Assembly: GCF_013155295.1 (NCBI RefSeq)
Contig: NZ_JABJXT010000017.1
Coordinates: 1 to 64,000, forward strand
Origin: Pseudogemmobacter hezensis
GTDB taxonomy: Bacteria; Pseudomonadota; Alphaproteobacteria; Rhodobacterales; Rhodobacteraceae
Direction: 5' to 3'
DNA: 64,000 bases
Below the pieces are notes generated by a model that saw nothing but the letters and a program-made list of their open reading frames with translations, was not told the DNA's origin and did no database searches. The position numbers were made by a program, and so were the translations under genes. Of this stretch, positions 60,601 to 64,000 are shown piece by piece (position 1 is the first letter of the stretch; each line of letters opens with the position of its first letter).

Positions 60601-62567
60601 GCCGTGACATCCTGCTGACCGACATCCTGCTGACCGGCACCCCCGTCACCGAAACCGCCAGCCGTGTTTTGCGGGCAGGCGCGCTGGAGGCCACGCTTGA
60701 TTCAGGCGCCCTGCGCTGGATCCGCTGGAACGGGGTCGAGGTGCTGCGCGGCGTCCTTTTCCTGCTGCGCACCCCGGGCTGGGGCACGCCCTTTCCCAAA
60801 GTAAGCGGGCTTTCGGTTGACAGCCGGGCAGATGGTTTTACCGTCAGCTACCTCGCGCATTACGGGGCGCCGGGGGCCGGCGTCCAGGTCGCCATCCGCC
60901 TGAGCGGCGCGTCTATGGGGAAAGGCGGCGGCCAGATCCGGGCCGAGGCCCATATCACTGCTGAGGCCCCGTTTGAAACCAATCGCACCGGATTTGTGAT
61001 CCTGCATCCCCTGGATGGGTTTGCGGGCACAGAGGTGCGGGTGGATCATGCCTCTGGTTCAACCCGCGATCTGGTGATCCCGGCACAGATTTCGCCCGGC
61101 CAGCCGGTGATGGATATCCGCGCCATCACCCATCATCCCGCGCCCGGCCTGCATGTCGAGACCCGGTTTGAGGGCGATATCTTCGAGATGGAGGATCATC
61201 GCAACTGGTCTGATGCCTCGTTCAAGACCTATAGCCGCCCGATCGCTCTGCCTTTCCCCTATCTGTTGCAGCCCGCCCAGCCCCTTTTTCAGGCCGTGAC
61301 GGTTGCCCTGACCGATGATGGTCACGGGGGCGCGGTGGGGTCTGCGGTTGCGGTGCCAGAGATCGCGGGCCAGCGCCTGCCTGATTATGCCCTGCCGCTG
61401 GATCGGCTGGCCGATGCCGGGGCGGCGCTGCAAAGCAAGGCCATCGCCGCGCTGAAACCGGGCTGGTTTCTTTTGCGCTATGACACCGCGAACGAGGCCA
61501 GCGATCCCGATTTTGCCCCGATGGCCCGGCTTTTGTCGCAAACGGGGGCGCGGCTGGAAGTCCAGGCCATTCTGGACGCGGCCTCTGATGCGGCAGGGGC
61601 GGCGCAGCTTGCCGCTTTGGCCGCGCATCTGGCCCGCGCCGGGATCACGCCCGCGCGGATCAGCGCTTTTGCAAAGATCGACGAGCAAAGTTTTCAGCCC
61701 GGTCAGCCCCGTCCGCCCCATCCCGCCGAGGCCGCTCTGGCGCAAAGCCTTGCGCAGCACTTCCCCCAGGCCGCACATATCGGCGGCTCGCCCGCCTTTT
61801 TCACCGAGTTCAACCGCAAACGCCCCGATCCGGCGCTGTGGCGGGGGCTGAGCTTTGCAACGACTCCGGTGGTTCACGCCGCCGATGACGCCTCGGTGAT
61901 GGAGACGCTGCAGGCGTTGCCGCATATCCTGACCTCGGCCACCGCCCTGGCGGCCGGGCTGCCGCTGTTGATCGGGCCGACCGGGATCGGGGCGCGGATC
62001 AACCCCTATGGCACGGGGCCGGTGCAAAATGCGCCCGAGGCGCGTGAGGGCATGGCCGCGCGTGATCCGCGTCAGCGCGGGCTTTATGCCGCCGCCTGGA
62101 CGGTGGGCTATCTGGTGCGGATCGCGCCCTTTGCGCCGCTGCGCTTTGCCTTTGGCGGCGCGACAGGGCCTTTCGGTCTGGTCTCAGAGGGCACCGATTA
62201 CCCGCGCCCCTGGTGGGAAGATCAGCCTGACGGCACGCCCTATCCGCTTTGGCATATCGCCCATGTGCTGGCCCTGGCGGCGGGCGGCAGTCTGGTGCAG
62301 GCCGAAACCAGGGCGGGCATCGCGTATCTGTCATGGCGCAAGGACGGTCGCAGGCATCTGTTGGCGGCCAATCTGACTGCCGGGCCCCAGCCTTTGTCAC
62401 AGCCTTTGTCACAGTCGCTGTTTCAGTCTGCGCCTGCATCTGCCCCAGGCACGGGCTGGCTGCTTGATGCCGATCACATCACGGCACCTGTCCCCATTCA
62501 TGCACGGCCTGCGACGCTTGATGCCTGGGCGGTGATCTTTCAAAGCGAAGAGGAGGGCGCAGCATGA
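60597..62567 (+). CDS. apnL: D-apionate lactonase-like protein (ApnL family)
   Basis: A 656-residue protein without signal peptide. An N-terminal beta-sandwich part has IRWNGVEVLRGVLFLLRTPG and FVILHPLDGFAGTEVRVDHA, then the distinctive EMEDHRNWSDASFKTYSRPI followed by a TIM-barrel-like middle with AAHLARAGITPARISAF and GGSPAFFTEFNRKRPDP, and a short beta C-terminal domain. This pattern recalls the D-apionolactone hydrolases (ApnL) described in bacterial D-apiose catabolism. It would hydrolyse D-apionolactone to D-apionate. The next gene, an ApsD-like dehydrogenase, makes that lactone, and both overlap (ATGA). The tail holds a small repeat (QPLSQPLSQSLFQS) not expected in the family. Confidence 0.75.
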   Translation: MSRDILLTDILLTGTPVTETASRVLRAGALEATLDSGALRWIRWNGVEVLRGVLFLLRTPGWGTPFPKVSGLSVDSRADGFTVSYLAHYGAPGAGVQVAIRLSGASMGKGGGQIRAEAHITAEAPFETNRTGFVILHPLDGFAGTEVRVDHASGSTRDLVIPAQISPGQPVMDIRAITHHPAPGLHVETRFEGDIFEMEDHRNWSDASFKTYSRPIALPFPYLLQPAQPLFQAVTVALTDDGHGGAVGSAVAVPEIAGQRLPDYALPLDRLADAGAALQSKAIAALKPGWFLLRYDTANEASDPDFAPMARLLSQTGARLEVQAILDAASDAAGAAQLAALAAHLARAGITPARISAFAKIDEQSFQPGQPRPPHPAEAALAQSLAQHFPQAAHIGGSPAFFTEFNRKRPDPALWRGLSFATTPVVHAADDASVMETLQALPHILTSATALAAGLPLLIGPTGIGARINPYGTGPVQNAPEAREGMAARDPRQRGLYAAAWTVGYLVRIAPFAPLRFAFGGATGPFGLVSEGTDYPRPWWEDQPDGTPYPLWHIAHVLALAAGGSLVQAETRAGIAYLSWRKDGRRHLLAANLTAGPQPLSQPLSQSLFQSAPASAPGTGWLLDADHITAPVPIHARPATLDAWAVIFQSEEEGAA

Positions 62568-63604
62568 GCCAACCGCTGAAAGGGCTTTTCATCGGCGCGG
62601 GGTTTTTCTCGCGCAACCATCTTCACGCCTGGGCCGAGGTCAGGGGCGCAGAGATCACCGCCATCTGCGACCGCGATCCCGCCCGCGCCGAGGCTGCGGC
62701 GAAGGAATTCGGCATCGGTGAATGGCATACCGACGCTGCGGTCCTGCATTCCGGGCGGTTCGATTTCGTTGATATCTGCACCACGATGGAAACCCACGAA
62801 GAGCTGGTCGCCCTGGCCGTGGCGGCGCGGGTTCCGGTGATCGTGCAAAAGCCCTTCGCCCCCGATATCGCCACCTGCCTGCGCATCGAGGCGGGTGCCC
62901 GCGCCGCCGGGGTTCCGGTTATGCTGCATGAGAATTTCCGCTTCCAGAAGATCTTCCGCCGCTTGCGCGAGATCCTTGATGCGGGCGAGATCGGCGAGGT
63001 CACCTTCGGGCGGCTGAACTGGCGCAATGACATCGACGTCTATACGAACCAGCCCTACCTTTTGAAAACCGAGCGTTTCATGATCATGGATGTCGGCATC
63101 CATATGCTTGATCTGGCGCGGTTTTTGCTGGGCGATGCCCATGCCGTCAGTTGCTTCAACCAATCCGTCAAAGAGGGGCTGGCGGGCGAGGATGCGGCCA
63201 CGCTGATGCTGCGCCACGACAATCGCGCGGTCTCGGTGGTCGATATCAGCTATGCGACGCATAAGACCCCGAACACCTTCCCCCAGACCCTGGGCGAGAT
63301 TGAGGGGCGCCTTGGCACGGTGCAGATCCTCGACGGCCAGGTGCTGCGCATCCATAGCCCCGCAGGGCTGCGCGATGAGGTGATTGCCCCCGATCAGCGC
63401 AGCTGGACCTCGGCCCCCTGGACGCAGATCCAGGATTCAGTGCCACGCACCCAGCAGCATTTCATCGACGCGCTCAGGGCGGGAACCGCCTTTGAGACCT
63501 CGGCCCGGGACAGCCTGCAGACCTATGCCCTGGCCGAGGCCGCCTATCGCTCTGCCGCCTCTGGTGCGGTGGTGAAAACCGCTGATCTGCTGAAGGATAT
63601 CTGA
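62564..63604 (+). CDS. apsD: D-apiose dehydrogenase-like (Gfo/Idh/MocA family)
   Basis: A 346-residue NAD(P)-dependent sugar dehydrogenase. The Rossmann motif GLFIGAGFFSRNHLHAWAEV is at the start; QKPF, near residue 100, is the EKP-type active-site loop; MLHENFRFQKIFRRLREIL and FMIMDVGIHMLDLARFLLGD follow, the latter holding the catalytic Asp/His. VVDISYATHK and HFIDALRAGTAFETSA close the pattern. These details match D-apiose dehydrogenase (ApsD), which oxidises D-apiose to D-apionolactone. Coupling to the ApnL-like gene supports this. Other sugar substrates in the same family remain possible. Confidence 0.75.
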   Translation: MSQPLKGLFIGAGFFSRNHLHAWAEVRGAEITAICDRDPARAEAAAKEFGIGEWHTDAAVLHSGRFDFVDICTTMETHEELVALAVAARVPVIVQKPFAPDIATCLRIEAGARAAGVPVMLHENFRFQKIFRRLREILDAGEIGEVTFGRLNWRNDIDVYTNQPYLLKTERFMIMDVGIHMLDLARFLLGDAHAVSCFNQSVKEGLAGEDAATLMLRHDNRAVSVVDISYATHKTPNTFPQTLGEIEGRLGTVQILDGQVLRIHSPAGLRDEVIAPDQRSWTSAPWTQIQDSVPRTQQHFIDALRAGTAFETSARDSLQTYALAEAAYRSAASGAVVKTADLLKDI

Positions 63605-63605
63605 G

Positions 63606-64000
63606 ATGCACGCGCAAACGCTGCGCCCCGTCGGGCGGACCGATCTGCAAATCCCGATCCTGGGCCTTGGCACCTGCCCGCTTGGCGGCGTCTATGTCGC
63701 AATCGACGAGGCCCAGGCCCGCGCCACCTACAGCGCCGCCTGGGAGGGCGGGATCCGCTTTTACGACACCGCGCCCTGGTATGGGCTGGGCCAGGCCGAA
63801 CACCGCACGGGCCGGGCGCTTTATGATCTGCCGCGTGACAGCTTTACCCTGACCACCAAGGTCGGCCGGGTGCTGCGGGCCCCCCGCGACCGGGCCACCT
63901 TTGTGCCCCCCGCCTGGAAAGGCCCGCTTTCCTTCGAGGCGCATCATGTTTTCACCTATGATGCGGTGATGCGCTCTTATGAAGACAGCCTGCAGCGCCT
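63606..64000 (+). CDS. Aldo/keto reductase, N-terminal part (3' end outside window)
   Basis: The frame from the ATG at 63606, two bases after the preceding stop codon, is open to the right edge (131 residues visible). It shows the aldo/keto reductase start LGLGTCPLGGVYVAIDEAQA and the Asp/Tyr pair in FYDTAPWYGLGQAEHRTGRA, with the active Lys in TLTTKVGRVLR. This subgroup includes D-threo-aldose 1-dehydrogenase and L-fucose or pyridoxal dehydrogenases, which oxidise sugars to lactones. It is part of the apiose-type operon; its role is unknown and the remaining pathway genes would lie to the right. Confidence 0.8.
   Translation, partial: MHAQTLRPVGRTDLQIPILGLGTCPLGGVYVAIDEAQARATYSAAWEGGIRFYDTAPWYGLGQAEHRTGRALYDLPRDSFTLTTKVGRVLRAPRDRATFVPPAWKGPLSFEAHHVFTYDAVMRSYEDSLQR

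Overview
The window is GC-rich, densely coded DNA that looks like an extrachromosomal replicon (plasmid or chromid) of a Rhodobacteraceae-type alphaproteobacterium, perhaps Paracoccus-like. The main reason is a replication and partition module at about 21.3-25.1 kb: a small replication initiator with a DnaA domain I-like C-terminus, an origin-like gap rich in dyads, and overlapping ParA-like and ParB-like genes that carry repeated 16-bp palindromes inside their reading frames. No rRNA, tRNA, CRISPR array or intact insertion sequence was seen. Everything is judged from sequence alone; family names come from motif recognition, not database searches.

Left part (1-21 kb). A giant Bap-like adhesin with Ig-like repeats runs off the left edge, preceded by a radical SAM gene with an unusual N-terminus. 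From 3.2 to 14.1 kb lies an amine or polyamine unit: a PotFGHI-type ABC importer, an aldehyde dehydrogenase, a two-subunit sarcosine/opine-oxidase-like dehydrogenase, a PuuR-like XRE-cupin regulator, a PuuB-like oxidase and a cupin protein. From 14.1 to 20.3 kb is a ribose-type sugar importer on the minus strand, whose tandem ATPase is split into two genes, with a divergent beta-propeller lactonase. A pseudouridine synthase closes this part.

Middle (25-45.7 kb). After the replication module come an Ohr-like peroxidase, a PQQ glucose dehydrogenase and a half-size FUSC protein. A catabolic island at 30.0-41.2 kb centres on a divergent GntR promoter. On one side are two SDRs and an HpsN-like member of the histidinol dehydrogenase family. 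On the other are a branched-chain-type ABC importer (with LivM, LivG and LivF fused in one protein), a 3-hydroxyacyl-CoA dehydrogenase-like enzyme, a BKACE beta-keto acid cleavage enzyme and a third SDR paralogous to the first. This looks like oxidation and cleavage of an unknown imported alcohol or hydroxy acid, and is the best candidate here for an undescribed pathway. Next is a surface-lipoprotein module (PepSY protein, TbpB-like lipoprotein, Slam-like outer-membrane barrel), divergent from a PepSY protein and a PhoPQ-type two-component system.

Right part (45.8-64 kb). Cytochrome bd oxidase and its assembly exporter (cydDC, cydABX) carry FNR-type boxes before each half, followed by a strong terminator and lrgAB-like genes. 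A minus-strand group (VOC protein, GntR regulator, sulfurtransferase, SDR) faces a plus-strand operon of a ribose-type importer, a D-apionate lactonase-like protein and a D-apiose dehydrogenase-like protein. The aldo/keto reductase after them is cut by the right edge. The operon fits the upper steps of catabolism of D-apiose, a plant cell-wall sugar.

Recurring themes are four ABC importers with different gene architectures, stable intercistronic hairpins after three of their four binding-protein genes, and operator-like repeats at most divergent promoters. The content (plant sugar use, periplasmic sugar oxidation, adhesin, low-oxygen oxidase) suits a soil- or plant-associated life.
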